Shown here: in pieces, positions 1 through 9,852 of the stretch
How positions within the stretch are numbered: position 1 is the stretch's first letter
Layout: each line of letters starts with the position of its first letter
Source: Streptococcus mitis
GTDB taxonomy: Bacteria > Bacillota > Bacilli > Lactobacillales > Streptococcaceae
DNA length: 59,089 bases
Direction: 5' to 3'
NCBI RefSeq assembly: GCF_009496285.1
Contig: NZ_WIJK01000014.1
Location: forward strand, 1 to 59,089
Made by a program: the position numbers and the translations under genes
The notes under the pieces: generated by a model
What the model saw: only the letters and a program-made list of their open reading frames with translations
The model's database searches: none
What the model was told of the DNA's origin: nothing

Positions 1-35
1 ATAGAGAATATCCCTTTTTATTTTGTTCTAAATTC

Positions 36-1340
<1,305 letters not shown>

Positions 1341-1390
1341 AACTATAAATGATATAGTATCTAAAGATATTGGATAAGAAAGGAGCTATT

Positions 1391-1912
1391 TTGGAACATA
1401 TTATTTTACTGAGAGGTGTTACACCGAATGGACAAAATGCTATCCCTAAAATGTCTTATCTGGTAGATATCTTAACAGAGGCTGGTTTTCAACACGTTCG
1501 AACTTATATTCAAAGTGGAAATATTATTCTTGAAAGCGACTTAGCCATAGAAGAAATACGAGAACAAGTCCATACTCTAATAAAAGAAAAAATCGGAGCC
1601 GACTTGAAAATGGTTATTAAAAATAAGAGTGATTTTACAAAAATTGTCCAAGAAAATCCGTTTGGAGAACATTATCTTTATGACCGTATACATATAATTC
1701 TTTTCCAGAATGCTATCCAAAGTCTACCATTTGAAAAATTGGATAGTGACTATGGTGAAGAAGAAATTTGTATCGGCAACCATTGTCTTTACCTCTATCT
1801 CCCTAGAACTGCAAAACGAAAAAAGCTTAATACCAACTATCTTGAAAAACTGTTCGGCGTTGATCTGACCATGCGAAAGTTAAACGTGGTAGAAAAATTA
1901 CTAACAAAATAG
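1391..1912 (+). CDS. DUF1697 family protein
   Basis: Cytoplasmic protein of about 173 residues that fits DUF1697: an N-terminal 'ILLRGVTPNGQNAIPKM' segment and a following 'YIQSGNIIL' motif are the family hallmarks. The biochemical role of the family is unknown. I chose TTG 1391 because AAAGGAG lies 6 nt upstream and the protein then begins at the conserved strand; an earlier TTG at 1370 is also in frame but lacks a good ribosome site. The gene ends 10 nt before the NUDIX gene, so the two are probably co-transcribed. Confidence 0.82.
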   Translation: MEHIILLRGVTPNGQNAIPKMSYLVDILTEAGFQHVRTYIQSGNIILESDLAIEEIREQVHTLIKEKIGADLKMVIKNKSDFTKIVQENPFGEHYLYDRIHIILFQNAIQSLPFEKLDSDYGEEEICIGNHCLYLYLPRTAKRKKLNTNYLEKLFGVDLTMRKLNVVEKLLTK

Positions 1913-1922
1913 GAAAAATAAT

Positions 1923-2378
1923 ATGAGCAGAAGAGAATCAGTCGAATTTGTCAACATGTGTATGATTAAAAATGGGGGCAAGGTCCTAGTTCAAGACCGA
2001 ATTAGCCCTGACTGGCCTGGCATTACTTTTCCTGGTGGTCATGTTGAACGTGGCGAATCCTTTGTCGATGCTGTCATTCGCGAAGTGAAGGAAGAAACTG
2101 GTCTGACCATTTCTAAGCCTCAACTCTGTGGTATCAAAGATTGGTATGATGACGAGGACTATCGTTATGTTGTCCACTTTTACAAAACAGAACACTTTAC
2201 TGGTGAGCTCCAATCTTCAGACGAAGGAAATGTCTGGTGGGAGGATTTTGAAAATCTATCTCATCTAAAATTAGCTACTGAGGATATGTCTGACATGCTT
2301 CGTGTTTTTCTCGAAGAGGACCTCAGTGAATTCTTTTACTATAAGGATGGAGAAGACTGGTCTTACCAACTCAAATAA
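1923..2378 (+). CDS. NUDIX hydrolase (MutT-like)
   Basis: A 151-residue protein with a complete NUDIX box, GGHVERGESFVDAVIREV continuing into KEETGL, around residues 37-60. All metal-binding glutamates are present (GX5EX7REUXEEXGU). Members hydrolyse nucleoside diphosphates linked to another group; 8-oxo-dGTP clean-up is possible, but the substrate cannot be told from sequence. It closes the rightward group and is followed at once by a terminator. Confidence 0.9.
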   Translation: MSRRESVEFVNMCMIKNGGKVLVQDRISPDWPGITFPGGHVERGESFVDAVIREVKEETGLTISKPQLCGIKDWYDDEDYRYVVHFYKTEHFTGELQSSDEGNVWWEDFENLSHLKLATEDMSDMLRVFLEEDLSEFFYYKDGEDWSYQLK

Positions 2379-2382
2379 CAGT

Positions 2383-2412
2383 AAATCGGCAGAGAACACT
2401 CCGCCGATTTTT
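2383..2412 (+). terminator. Terminator after NUDIX gene
   Basis: AAATCGGC / GCCGATTT stem with a 14-nt loop and T-rich tail, directly after the NUDIX stop codon. It could serve both converging strands (the MerR gene ends at 2486). Confidence 0.75.
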
Positions 2413-2485
2413 ATCTTATCTAAGTCTGTGTCTTCCTGCTAAAATCTGTTACTGGTTTTGTCAGCCTTAGCTTGGTCTTTGAGTT

Positions 2486-3226
2486 TTATCGAGTTTGTTT
2501 GCTTACATAGTGAGCAATGACATCTGATGTGTACTGGGCTGTTCCCTGTCCAAACTTATCAATGTTTTCCTTAAACTCTGGATTATAGACATAGCCTTTT
2601 CCGATATGACCAAAGACCTCGATAGAGCAGTCAAATCCATAAGTACGGATGGCTTGCAAGAGTTTGCCTGCTTCCTCTTGATTTTCAGATGCTGTTGCAG
2701 GTAGATCAGCTTGAAGATTTTGTGCCAAGGCTTGAAAGACTTGGTTGAAGGCAGCCGTAGCTTCGTCTTCGTGACCTTTTTGGCGCTCGAGAGCCTGGTC
2801 CATGACTTCTTGACCATACTTATCTACCGCCTCTTGCTGGTATTTTTGATGGTCTTGATAGCTAAATCCAGTGAATTTTTCCTCAATAGTCATTTTTCTT
2901 TCTCCTTTTTGTTCTTGAATGGTTTTTTGCAAGGTGGAAATCAAGGTATCCAGATGTTGCCTTTCTCGAGTTAGATAGTCCAACTGCCTAGTCAAATGTG
3001 GTAACAAGTCCGTCTTTTCTTCCTTCAATAGCTCTGCTATTTTTTCTAAAGAAAAGCCTAGATACTTGTAATAAAGGATAACCTGAAGTCGTTCTAAATC
3101 TTCTTGACTGTAGGTTCGATAGCCATTTTCTGACTTTAACGGAACCAAGAGTCCTATCTTATCATAATGGTAAAGGGTCTTGATAGAGACGCCTGAAAGC
3201 TGCGCAGCTTCTTTGATATGGTACAT
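2486..3226 (-). CDS. MerR-family regulator with TipAS ligand-binding domain
   Basis: A 246-residue transcription factor. Residues 1-70 form a MerR winged helix (YHIKEAAQLSGVSIKTLYHY, then NGYRTY). A coiled-coil dimerisation helix follows at about 75-110. The C-terminal part from about 115 resembles the TipAS antibiotic-recognition domain (thiopeptide or albicidin binding in TipAL proteins). The ATG at 3226 is preceded by a strong GAGGAGG ribosome site; an upstream in-frame extension to 3367 crosses the promoter and is rejected. Its own promoter has the MerR-type 19-bp spacer, so it is inferred to be autoregulated. Ligand and other targets are unknown. Confidence 0.88.
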   Translation of the reverse strand: MYHIKEAAQLSGVSIKTLYHYDKIGLLVPLKSENGYRTYSQEDLERLQVILYYKYLGFSLEKIAELLKEEKTDLLPHLTRQLDYLTRERQHLDTLISTLQKTIQEQKGERKMTIEEKFTGFSYQDHQKYQQEAVDKYGQEVMDQALERQKGHEDEATAAFNQVFQALAQNLQADLPATASENQEEAGKLLQAIRTYGFDCSIEVFGHIGKGYVYNPEFKENIDKFGQGTAQYTSDVIAHYVSKQTR

Positions 3227-3246
3227 GATTTCCTCCTCACATAAAT

Positions 3247-3277
3247 AGTATATACCCTCCCCTTTGAGGAGAGTCAA
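3247..3277 (-). promoter_or_regulatory. MerR-type promoter with 19-bp spacer and dyad operator
   Basis: Reading leftward: -35 TTGACT (3272-3277), a 19-bp spacer and -10 TATACT (3247-3252). The spacer holds the dyad CTCCTC-AAA-GGGGAG. The over-long spacer with a central dyad is the classic architecture of MerR-activated promoters, where the regulator untwists the DNA when its ligand is bound. Confidence 0.8.
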
Positions 3278-3394
3278 GTATTTTATCATATTTTTTATAA
3301 AAACATGAAAATCGCTTTCTTGACAGACTTGAAAAATCATGATAGGATAATCAAGTCTATCAATCAAATAAAAAGCTCATAAAGAGCCATTGAG

Positions 3395-3428
3395 AGAAGG
3401 CTATTTGACAACTCAAGTAGCCTTTTCT
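3395..3428 (+). terminator. Leader hairpin before the Na+-dependent transporter
   Basis: Stem AGAAGGCTA / TAGCCTTTTCT about 30 nt before the transporter start. A TTGACA lies inside the loop. It may be a terminator, an attenuator, or simply part of the promoter region; the sequence does not decide. Confidence 0.45.
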
Positions 3429-3457
3429 TATTTTAAACAATAGATCGGAGTTTAACG

Positions 3458-4798
3458 ATGTCTGAAAAATCGCAATGGGGCTCAAAACTGGGCTTTATCC
3501 TTGCATCTGCTGGTTCTGCTATTGGTCTTGGGGCCGTTTGGAAATTCCCTTATATGACCGCTGCTAATGGTGGAGGAGGATTTTTACTGGTCTTTCTCAT
3601 CTCGACACTATTGATTGGTTTCCCACTTTTGCTTGCTGAATTCGCCCTTGGTCGGAGCGCTGGCGTGTCAGCAATCAAAACCTTTGGAAAATTGGGCAAT
3701 AACAAGAACTACAATTTTATCGGTTGGATCGGTGCCTTTGCCCTTTTCATCCTCTTATCCTTTTACAGTGTTATTGGGGGATGGGTTTTAGTCTATCTAG
3801 GTATCGCTATTGCTAAAGCCTTCCAAGTTGGGATTAGCAGTGATTATGCCCAGCTCTTCACAGACATTATTTCAAATCCATGGATTGCCCTTGGTTCCCA
3901 AGCCCTCTTTATCTTCCTCAACATCTTTATCGTATCTAAGGGAGTTCAAAAAGGAATTGAAAGAGCATCGAAAGTTATGATGCCCCTGCTCTTTATCATC
4001 TTTGTCATTATCATCGGGCGCTCTCTCAGCTTGCCTAATGCCATGGAAGGTGTGGTTTACTTCCTCAAACCTGACTTTTCAAAACTGACAAGCGCCGGAC
4101 TCCTCTATGCTCTGGGGCAATCTTTCTTTGCATTATCGCTCGGTGTTACTGCTATGTTGACCTATGCTTCTTACTTAGATAAGAAAACCAATCTGGTCCA
4201 ATCAGGTATGTCCATCGTTGCCATGAACATCTCTGTATCCATCATGGCAGGATTAGCCATTTTCCCAGCTATGTCAGCCTTTAACATCCAGTCTGAGGGT
4301 GGTCCAAGTCTTCTCTTTATCGTCTTGCCACAACTCTTTGACAAGATGCCTTTTGGAAGTATTTTCTATATTCTCTTTCTCTTGCTCTTCCTCTTTGCGA
4401 CGGTCACTTCTTCTGTCGTGATGCTGGAAATCAATGTAGGCAACATCACCAACCAAGACAATCGCAAACGTGCTAAGTGGAGTATGATTTTAGGGGTTTT
4501 GACTTTTGTATTTGGTATCCCTTCAGCCCTATCCTACGGTGTCATGGCAGACGTCCAAATCTTTGGAAAAACTTTCTTTGATGCTATGGATTTCTTGGTT
4601 TCCAACCTCCTTATGCCTTTCGGTGCTCTCTGCTTGTCCCTTTTTACAGGCTTTATCTTTAAAAAAGCACTCGCTATGGAGGAATTGCATCTTGATGAAA
4701 CAGCATGGAAACAAGGACTTTTCCAAGTCTGGCTCTTCCTTCTTCGTTTCGTCATTCCAATCATCATCATCGTGGTCTTTATCGCCCAATTTATGTAA
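3458..4798 (+). CDS. Neurotransmitter:sodium symporter family transporter
   Basis: A 446-residue polytopic membrane protein with about 11-12 hydrophobic helices. The N-terminal 'WGSKLGFILASAGSAIGLG' segment followed by 'VWKFPY' is the signature of the SNF/NSS family (LeuT fold), where the unwound helix 1 binds Na+ and substrate. Bacterial members import amino acids such as leucine, tryptophan or tyrosine using the Na+ gradient; the substrate here is not predictable. It is monocistronic, with a hairpin on each side. Confidence 0.9.
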   Translation: MSEKSQWGSKLGFILASAGSAIGLGAVWKFPYMTAANGGGGFLLVFLISTLLIGFPLLLAEFALGRSAGVSAIKTFGKLGNNKNYNFIGWIGAFALFILLSFYSVIGGWVLVYLGIAIAKAFQVGISSDYAQLFTDIISNPWIALGSQALFIFLNIFIVSKGVQKGIERASKVMMPLLFIIFVIIIGRSLSLPNAMEGVVYFLKPDFSKLTSAGLLYALGQSFFALSLGVTAMLTYASYLDKKTNLVQSGMSIVAMNISVSIMAGLAIFPAMSAFNIQSEGGPSLLFIVLPQLFDKMPFGSIFYILFLLLFLFATVTSSVVMLEINVGNITNQDNRKRAKWSMILGVLTFVFGIPSALSYGVMADVQIFGKTFFDAMDFLVSNLLMPFGALCLSLFTGFIFKKALAMEELHLDETAWKQGLFQVWLFLLRFVIPIIIIVVFIAQFM

Positions 4799-4800
4799 TC

Positions 4801-4840
4801 AAAAAGGACTTGAGTAGTGAACTCAGGCCCTTTCTTTTTT
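4801..4840. terminator. Bidirectional terminator between transporter and manA
   Basis: Imperfect stem AAAGGACTTGAGT / ACTCAGGCCCTTT flanked by A-run and T-run. It can serve the rightward transporter and the leftward manA, which converge here. Confidence 0.7.
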
Positions 4841-5783
4841 ATGGATGGCTAACAATTAATTCCAAATCTTGCCCTTCCAGAGTCCAAGCTTCAACATCAC
4901 TCGGCAAGATAAAGTGACTACCTTTTTGGATTGGATAATCTTTTCCGTCTACAGTCAGTTTCCCTTGACCAGCCAAGACACTCAACAAGCTGTAATCAGC
5001 CGTCTTCTCAAATTCAACTTTTCCTGTGATTTCCCACTTGTAGACTGCGAAGAAATCATTAGAGACAAGTAAAGTTGAGCGTAAATCATCAGCTTTGACA
5101 GTCACAGGACGGCTATTTGCAGGCTCACCAATATTCAAGACATCGATAGATTTTTCAAGGTGTAGTTCACGCAAGTTTCCATTATCGTCCTTGCGGTCAA
5201 AGTCGTAGACGCGATAGGTGGTATCACTAGACTGTTGGGTTTCAAGAATCAAGATGCCTGCACCAATAGCATGCATGGTGCCACTTGGTACATAGAAGAA
5301 ATCTCCAGCCTTAACTGGTACTTTTGTCAACAGGTCATCCCAGTTCTTATCTTCGATTTGCTGACGGAGTTCTTCTTTTGACTTGGCATTATGCCCGTAG
5401 ATAATCTCTGAACCTTCATCCGCAGAGATGATGTACCAACATTCTGTTTTTCCAAGTTCGCCTTCATGCTCTAGTCCATAAGCATCGTCTGGGTGAACTT
5501 GGACGCTAAGCCAGTCGTTAGCATCGAGTATTTTGGTCAAAAGTGGAAATACAGGTTCTGGACGGTTGCCAAACAATTCACGGTGTTCCGCATACAAAGT
5601 AGCTAGGTCTGTTCCCTCGTAGCGTCCATTTGCAACCTTTGAAACGCCATTTGGATGAGCTGAGATGGCCCAGTATTCTCCGATTTTTTCACTTGGGATG
5701 TCGTAACCAAACTCATCACGTAGCTTGGTACCTCCCCAAATTTTTTCTTGCATAACTGATTGTAAAAATAATGGTTCTGACAT
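4839..5783 (-). CDS. manA: Mannose-6-phosphate isomerase, class I
   Basis: A 314-residue cupin enzyme interconverting mannose 6-phosphate and fructose 6-phosphate, linking mannose use to glycolysis. Zinc ligands of type I PMI are visible: QVHPDD (Gln and His), the Glu of KTECWY, and the His of PSGTMHAIG. Length matches short Gram-positive ManA proteins. The start has a good context (AGGAGA just upstream) and the name-defining 'EKIWGG' motif follows at residues 13-18. It appears to be transcribed alone. Confidence 0.95.
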   Translation of the reverse strand: MSEPLFLQSVMQEKIWGGTKLRDEFGYDIPSEKIGEYWAISAHPNGVSKVANGRYEGTDLATLYAEHRELFGNRPEPVFPLLTKILDANDWLSVQVHPDDAYGLEHEGELGKTECWYIISADEGSEIIYGHNAKSKEELRQQIEDKNWDDLLTKVPVKAGDFFYVPSGTMHAIGAGILILETQQSSDTTYRVYDFDRKDDNGNLRELHLEKSIDVLNIGEPANSRPVTVKADDLRSTLLVSNDFFAVYKWEITGKVEFEKTADYSLLSVLAGQGKLTVDGKDYPIQKGSHFILPSDVEAWTLEGQDLELIVSHP

Positions 5784-5822
5784 GTCAATCTCCTGTCTGA
5801 TTTTTCTCCCCTCATTATAGCA

Positions 5823-5850
5823 AAAAAAGAGTTCGAATTGAACTCTTTTT
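5823..5850. terminator. Hairpin terminator between manA and bgl remnant
   Basis: Stem AAAGAGTTC / GAACTCTTT with a 5-nt loop and flanking A and T runs. It lies downstream of the bgl remnant in the leftward direction and upstream of manA, so it probably was the terminator of the lost glucosidase gene. Confidence 0.65.
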
Positions 5851-5903
5851 CACATCTTATAAATTAGGGAGAAGATTTTATAAAAATAGTGAACAAATGT
5901 GCT

Positions 5904-6068
<165 letters not shown>

Positions 6069-6255
6069 TCAGTTTTTCGGTCATAAGTCTACTCAACTTT
6101 CTTATTTGCTTGTTCATTTACTTATATTATAGCTCATTCTGAAACCTTTTCTTATAAAATACTGTGACATACTGATACTATTCTACTATTTAAGTTGATC
6201 AGATTGTTTTTTAAAAAATTATCCTCTCGAAAAAGCAAATAGCCTCCCCGGAAAC

Positions 6256-6287
6256 AAAAAAAGAAGACTGAAAACTAGTCTCCTCTG
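6256..6287 (-). terminator. Terminator of the SemiSWEET gene
   Basis: Leftward stem AGAGGAGACT / AGTCTTCTTT followed by a run of T, starting a few bases after the SemiSWEET stop codon. Confidence 0.6.
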
Positions 6288-6293
6288 TTCCTT

Positions 6294-6560
6294 TTAAATC
6301 AAAGCTGTGATAGCGGTTACTAGGCCAAAAATAATACCTGGTGCATTCGCTGCTGCAAGGGGGATATCTCTTTCTTTTTTGAAAAGACCGTAGTAGACCC
6401 ATAGACTACAGTTGATCGCTGCAACCAAGGGCTCAATGAAATTTCCTTTTTGACCAGCCAGATTGTCCATGATTTGTGGGAAGTAAGACATATACATCAT
6501 AACAGACATAAAGGTCGCTACCCAACCTAACATTTTCATTTGTTTTTCAGTTATTTTCAA
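6294..6560 (-). CDS. SemiSWEET-family sugar transporter
   Basis: An 88-residue protein with three predicted membrane helices, the size of a single triple-helix bundle. The 'YFPQI' motif in helix 1 and 'AAINCSLWVYYGLFK' in helix 2 fit the MtN3/SWEET fold, in which proline-driven hinge motion alternates access. SemiSWEETs work as homodimers and carry mono- or disaccharides passively. The substrate is not predictable. It stands alone next to a remnant of a beta-glucoside gene. Confidence 0.85.
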   Translation of the reverse strand: MKITEKQMKMLGWVATFMSVMMYMSYFPQIMDNLAGQKGNFIEPLVAAINCSLWVYYGLFKKERDIPLAAANAPGIIFGLVTAITALI

Positions 6561-6783
6561 AACCTATTTCATTTTTACTGAATCTTATTTTATAATCTTC
6601 TTTCAAAACAATCAAGACTTTGAAGCTTTTGTTATAAAGATGTAAACTATCACAATCTTGTGAGAAGAAAGAGGGAACAGAAAAAAGACTGGATTGCTCC
6701 GATCTGTTTAGTCAATCAAATATTAGAAAATGAATACTCCTTTTCAATGAATCGATTGATGGTAAATAAGCTGTTAGAAATTA
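6561..6783. other. Intergenic stretch without a visible gene
   Basis: AT-rich DNA between the divergent SemiSWEET and LapA-like genes. It contains one copy (about 6679-6712) of a short hairpin sequence with the core GGATTGCTCCGATCT that recurs at 7306-7332 and, in variant form, at 7761-7788. No open frame with a convincing ribosome site was seen. Confidence 0.5.
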
Positions 6784-6812
6784 TTGACAGTATCGAAATT
6801 TTCTAGTAAAAT
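6784..6812 (+). promoter_or_regulatory. Sigma-70 promoter of the LapA-like gene
   Basis: TTGACA (6784-6789), 17-bp spacer, TAAAAT (6807-6812). Transcription would begin near 6819, giving a leader of roughly 58 nt. Confidence 0.75.
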
Positions 6813-6876
6813 GAATTTTGTTAATACCTAAATGGTGTGTAATTTTCTATCAACATAGTCAGGAGAAAAGGAACTT

Positions 6877-7221
6877 ATGCTAAAAAAATTTAATGAATTG
6901 TCACTGAAAGATAAGGCTTATCTAATTGGCGGTTTGATCTTATTAGTCATTGTGATCTCCTTTGGTCTGCTCAATCGTCAAACAGTAACTGTCAGTCTTG
7001 TCTTTACACAACTATCTGCTCCCTTGATTTTGGTGATTTTTACTTGTCTAGTAATCGGGATCATTGTTGGTAGTGCTATTGGTTTTAGCTATCACCATGG
7101 CAAGACTCAAGAGCTGAAAAGCCGCATTGCTGAAGCAGAAACGACTATCCATAAAAAAGACAAGGAGCTTCTCCAGTACAAGGAACAGGTGCAACAATTA
7201 AAACAGGAAGCCAAACAATAA
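6877..7221 (+). CDS. LapA/DUF1049-like membrane protein with coiled-coil tail
   Basis: A 114-residue protein with two hydrophobic helices (about 14-31 and 45-67, ending in 'IIVGSAIGFSYH') and then a charged helical tail (about 75-113) rich in Glu, Lys and Gln. This two-helix plus cytoplasmic coiled-coil layout fits the LapA (DUF1049) family. In Gram-negative bacteria LapA takes part in lipopolysaccharide assembly; in streptococci its role is unknown. AGGAG precedes the ATG. It is single-gene, with a clear promoter and terminator. Confidence 0.75.
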   Translation: MLKKFNELSLKDKAYLIGGLILLVIVISFGLLNRQTVTVSLVFTQLSAPLILVIFTCLVIGIIVGSAIGFSYHHGKTQELKSRIAEAETTIHKKDKELLQYKEQVQQLKQEAKQ

Positions 7222-7234
7222 GTGTAGAAATCAT

Positions 7235-7260
7235 AACCACCCGTCAGCGGGTGGTTTTTT
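7235..7260 (+). terminator. Strong terminator after the LapA-like gene
   Basis: Perfect stem AACCACCCG / CGGGTGGTT with a 4-nt loop and T6 tail. Confidence 0.9.
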
Positions 7261-7305
7261 GTCTCGCACCTAATGGAACGAGACGGACTGAAAATCGCAT
7301 AACAG

Positions 7306-7332
7306 AAAAAAAACCGGATTGCTCCGATCTTT
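7306..7332 (-). terminator. Terminator of the VOC gene
   Basis: Leftward stem AAAGATCGGA / TCCGGTTTTT with a 4-nt loop and a long T tail, downstream of the VOC stop at 7399. Its sequence is nearly the same as the hairpin after spxB. Confidence 0.65.
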
Positions 7333-7398
7333 CAATAGTTCATATTCTCACATTCTGTTTTAAGAATAGTTAAGGTTATCTTCAAATGACTAAGCACC

Positions 7399-7746
7399 CT
7401 ATTTCATACGATAAAAATCAATCACTAGACCAGCAGGGCCTTTAACTAATAAAGACTCTGTTCCCCAATCCGTTTCACAAGGCCCATGTAAAATCTCGAC
7501 ACCAATCTCTTTTAATCGTTGGTAATTCTGTTCTACGTCCTCAACCTCGATGTGAAGAATGATTCCTGACTGAAAGTTTTCCAAAGGAATCAAATGATTT
7601 TGAGAGAACATGAGACAGTGACTGCCAATCGTGAACTGAGCAAAACTATCATCAACATAATCGGCCTTTTTATCCAAGATATGCTCCAGTTCCGCACAGA
7701 CTTGGGGAACATCTGAAACGATAATATCTAATTGATTTAAATTCAT
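7399..7746 (-). CDS. VOC (glyoxalase/bleomycin-resistance) family protein
   Basis: A 115-residue single vicinal-oxygen-chelate module: 'LDIIVSDVPQVCAELEHIL' at the start, 'GIILHIEVEDVEQNYQRLKE' in the middle and 'SLLVKGPAGLVIDFYRMK' at the end give the paired beta-alpha-beta-beta-beta units. Members include glyoxalases, dioxygenases and antibiotic-binding proteins; no specific function can be assigned. It lies downstream of spxB but a terminator separates them. Confidence 0.8.
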   Translation of the reverse strand: MNLNQLDIIVSDVPQVCAELEHILDKKADYVDDSFAQFTIGSHCLMFSQNHLIPLENFQSGIILHIEVEDVEQNYQRLKEIGVEILHGPCETDWGTESLLVKGPAGLVIDFYRMK

Positions 7747-7760
7747 TTACTATTCTCCAT

Positions 7761-7788
7761 AAAAAGACCGGATGACTCCGATCTTTTT
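7761..7788 (-). terminator. Terminator of spxB
   Basis: Leftward stem AAAGATCGGAG / CCGGTCTTT with a short loop and T tail, about 70 nt after the spxB stop. Confidence 0.7.
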
Positions 7789-7856
7789 AAGTTTCACTCT
7801 ATGAAAATCAAAGAATAAATTCTACAAATTTAAAATTTGATTTTCGACGAGAGAAA

Positions 7857-9632
7857 TTATTTAATTGCGCGTGATTGCAATCCTTCTTCTTCCAAGAAGA
7901 GGCGGAATGGTACGAGTTCTTCTGCTTCGTATTTTTCCTTGAAGGCTTTGATTGCTTCTTCTGAGTGTTGTTTTGGATCCAACTCAAGTACTTCTACTGG
8001 AAGTGGACGATGTGGAGTGATGTGAGCATCGATCACAACTGTCTTACCTTCTTTGTTGAGTTTAACAGCTTCTGCAACAACTGCATCGATGTCTTCGATA
8101 CGGTTCACAGTGAATCCTACAGCACCTTGCGCTTCAGCGATTTTCGCATAGTCAGCATTAGGGAAGTCACAACCAAACAAGTGTTTGTTTGTGTCCTCGT
8201 ATTTGTCCTTGATGAAGGCATATTTACCATTTGAGAAGACAACGTTGATAACTGGAAGGTCGTATTGAACGTTTGTGATAACGTCTGGGTAGCACATGTT
8301 GAATGCACCGTCACCCATGATGTTCCATACTTGGCGATCTGGATTGTCTTTCTTAGCAGCGATACCACCAGGAAGGGCAATACCCATTGTCGCAAAGAGT
8401 GGAGATGTGCGCCACATGTTCTTAGGTGTCATGTGAAGGTGACGAGTAGATGTTTGAGTAGTGTCACCTACGTCGATTGAGTAGATAGCGTCTTGATCAG
8501 CATGTTTGTTGATTGCATTGTAGACTTGGTACAATTGCAATTCACCCTCAGTTTTACCTTCGAGTTTGTTCATGTAATCACGCCAGTTTTGGTTGTTCTT
8601 CACGTTTGCACGCCACCATGGAGTAGACTCAACTGGGTTTACTTTATCAAGGATAGCTTTAGCTGCTTGACCTGCATCACCAAGGATAGAAGCGTCAAGA
8701 GCGTGACGTTTACCAAGTTTGTAAGGGTCGATATCCACTTGGATGAATTTTTCAGTGTTTTTGAATGCTTCGTAAACTTCAGCAAATGGGAAGTTTGAAC
8801 CAAGGAAAAGAACTGTGTCTGCTTCAAAGACCACTTCGTTGGCTGGCTTCCAACCAACACGGTAAGCAGAACCTGTCAAACCTTCGTAGTTCCATTCGAA
8901 AGCTTCAAAGTTTTTACCAGTTGTGATGATTGGTGCTTTGATTTTACGTGACAATTCAGTGATCACTTCACCAGCTTTAACACCACCGTAACCAGCGTAG
9001 ATCACTGGGCGTTCAGCGTTGTTCAAAATTTCAACAGCTTTATCAATTTCAACTTCGTTCAAAGCAGGAGCGATGAATGAACGCTCGTATGAACCTGAAC
9101 CGTAGTATGAGTTTTCGTCGATTTCTTGGAAACCAAAGTTTACTGGAATTTCAACGACAGCTGGACCTTTTTTAGAAACGGCAGCACGGCAAGCTTCGTC
9201 AATAACTTTTGGTAATTGCTCTGCGTAAGCTACACGTTTGTTGTAAACAGCGATACCGTTGTACATTGGGTTTTGGTTCAATTCTTGGAAGGCATCCATG
9301 TTCAATTCGTTAACTGGACGTGATCCAAGGATAGCAAGGAATGGAGTGTTATCCATAGCTGCATCGTAAACACCGTTGATCAAGTGAGTTGCACCAGGTC
9401 CACCTGAACCAACTGCAACACCGATAGATCCGCCAAATTTAGCTTGCATAACCGCTGCAAGAGCACCTGTTTCTTCGTGACGAACTTGCAAGAAACGGAT
9501 ATCTTTGTCTTCAGCCAAAGCGTCCATAAGTGAGCTGAGTGTTCCTGATGGGATACCGTAGATAGTGTCTACGCCCCATGTTTTCAATACGTTAAGCATT
9601 GCTGCAGATGCAGTAATTTTCCCTTGAGTCAT
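7857..9632 (-). CDS. spxB: Pyruvate oxidase
   Basis: A 591-residue homotetrameric flavoenzyme using FAD and thiamine diphosphate. It converts pyruvate, phosphate and oxygen to acetyl phosphate, CO2 and hydrogen peroxide. Domains in order: Pyr domain with the catalytic Glu in '[10 protein letters not shown]' (near residue 53), the central FAD domain, and the PP domain with 'MGDGAFN', the ThDP/Mg site. Length and sequence match streptococcal SpxB. The peroxide made is used against competitors and damages the cell's own surface proteins. The gene is single with a long AT-rich 5' region holding a palindrome and cre-like boxes, and sits next to the copper operon as in pneumococci. Confidence 0.97.
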   Translation of the reverse strand: MTQGKITASAAMLNVLKTWGVDTIYGIPSGTLSSLMDALAEDKDIRFLQVRHEETGALAAVMQAKFGGSIGVAVGSGGPGATHLINGVYDAAMDNTPFLAILGSRPVNELNMDAFQELNQNPMYNGIAVYNKRVAYAEQLPKVIDEACRAAVSKKGPAVVEIPVNFGFQEIDENSYYGSGSYERSFIAPALNEVEIDKAVEILNNAERPVIYAGYGGVKAGEVITELSRKIKAPIITTGKNFEAFEWNYEGLTGSAYRVGWKPANEVVFEADTVLFLGSNFPFAEVYEAFKNTEKFIQVDIDPYKLGKRHALDASILGDAGQAAKAILDKVNPVESTPWWRANVKNNQNWRDYMNKLEGKTEGELQLYQVYNAINKHADQDAIYSIDVGDTTQTSTRHLHMTPKNMWRTSPLFATMGIALPGGIAAKKDNPDRQVWNIMGDGAFNMCYPDVITNVQYDLPVINVVFSNGKYAFIKDKYEDTNKHLFGCDFPNADYAKIAEAQGAVGFTVNRIEDIDAVVAEAVKLNKEGKTVVIDAHITPHRPLPVEVLELDPKQHSEEAIKAFKEKYEAEELVPFRLFLEEEGLQSRAIK

Positions 9633-9668
9633 AATGATAACTCTCCTTAAAAGTTAATTTGATGAATA

Positions 9669-9684
9669 ATAAAAGCGCTTTTAT
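9669..9684. promoter_or_regulatory. Perfect 16-bp palindrome in the spxB leader
   Basis: ATAAAAGCGCTTTTAT is its own reverse complement and lies about 37 nt before the spxB start codon. It could be an operator for a dimeric repressor, or a small hairpin affecting translation. No specific regulator is identified. Confidence 0.55.
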
Positions 9685-9691
9685 ATGTTTT

Positions 9692-9706
9692 TTGAAAACG
9701 ATTCAG
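9692..9706. promoter_or_regulatory. cre-like box in the spxB upstream region
   Basis: TTGAAAACGATTCAG matches the CcpA cre consensus WTGNAANCGNWNNCW except near the 3' end. CcpA control of spxB is reported in pneumococci; this particular box is an inference. Confidence 0.45.
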
Positions 9707-9791
9707 TAAATTTACACTCCTAATTTATCACATTTACTTATAGTTTCATAAGAATGTGCTCAGAAACTTTCATTCTCTATTACAGTACAGA

Positions 9792-9806
9792 TTGAAAACG
9801 TTTTGA
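9792..9806. promoter_or_regulatory. Second cre-like box upstream of spxB
   Basis: TTGAAAACGTTTTGA shows the AACGTT core of cre sites with a mismatch near one end. It lies about 160 nt before the start codon, in the probable promoter region. Confidence 0.5.
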
Positions 9807-9825
9807 AAATCTGTTTTAGAATAGC

Positions 9826-9852
9826 AAAAAAGCGGTTAAAACCGCCTTTTTA
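9826..9852 (-). terminator. Terminator of the copper operon
   Basis: GCGGTT / AACCGC stem flanked by A and T runs, downstream of copA and of the BOX element. It is symmetrical enough to work in both directions. Confidence 0.7.
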
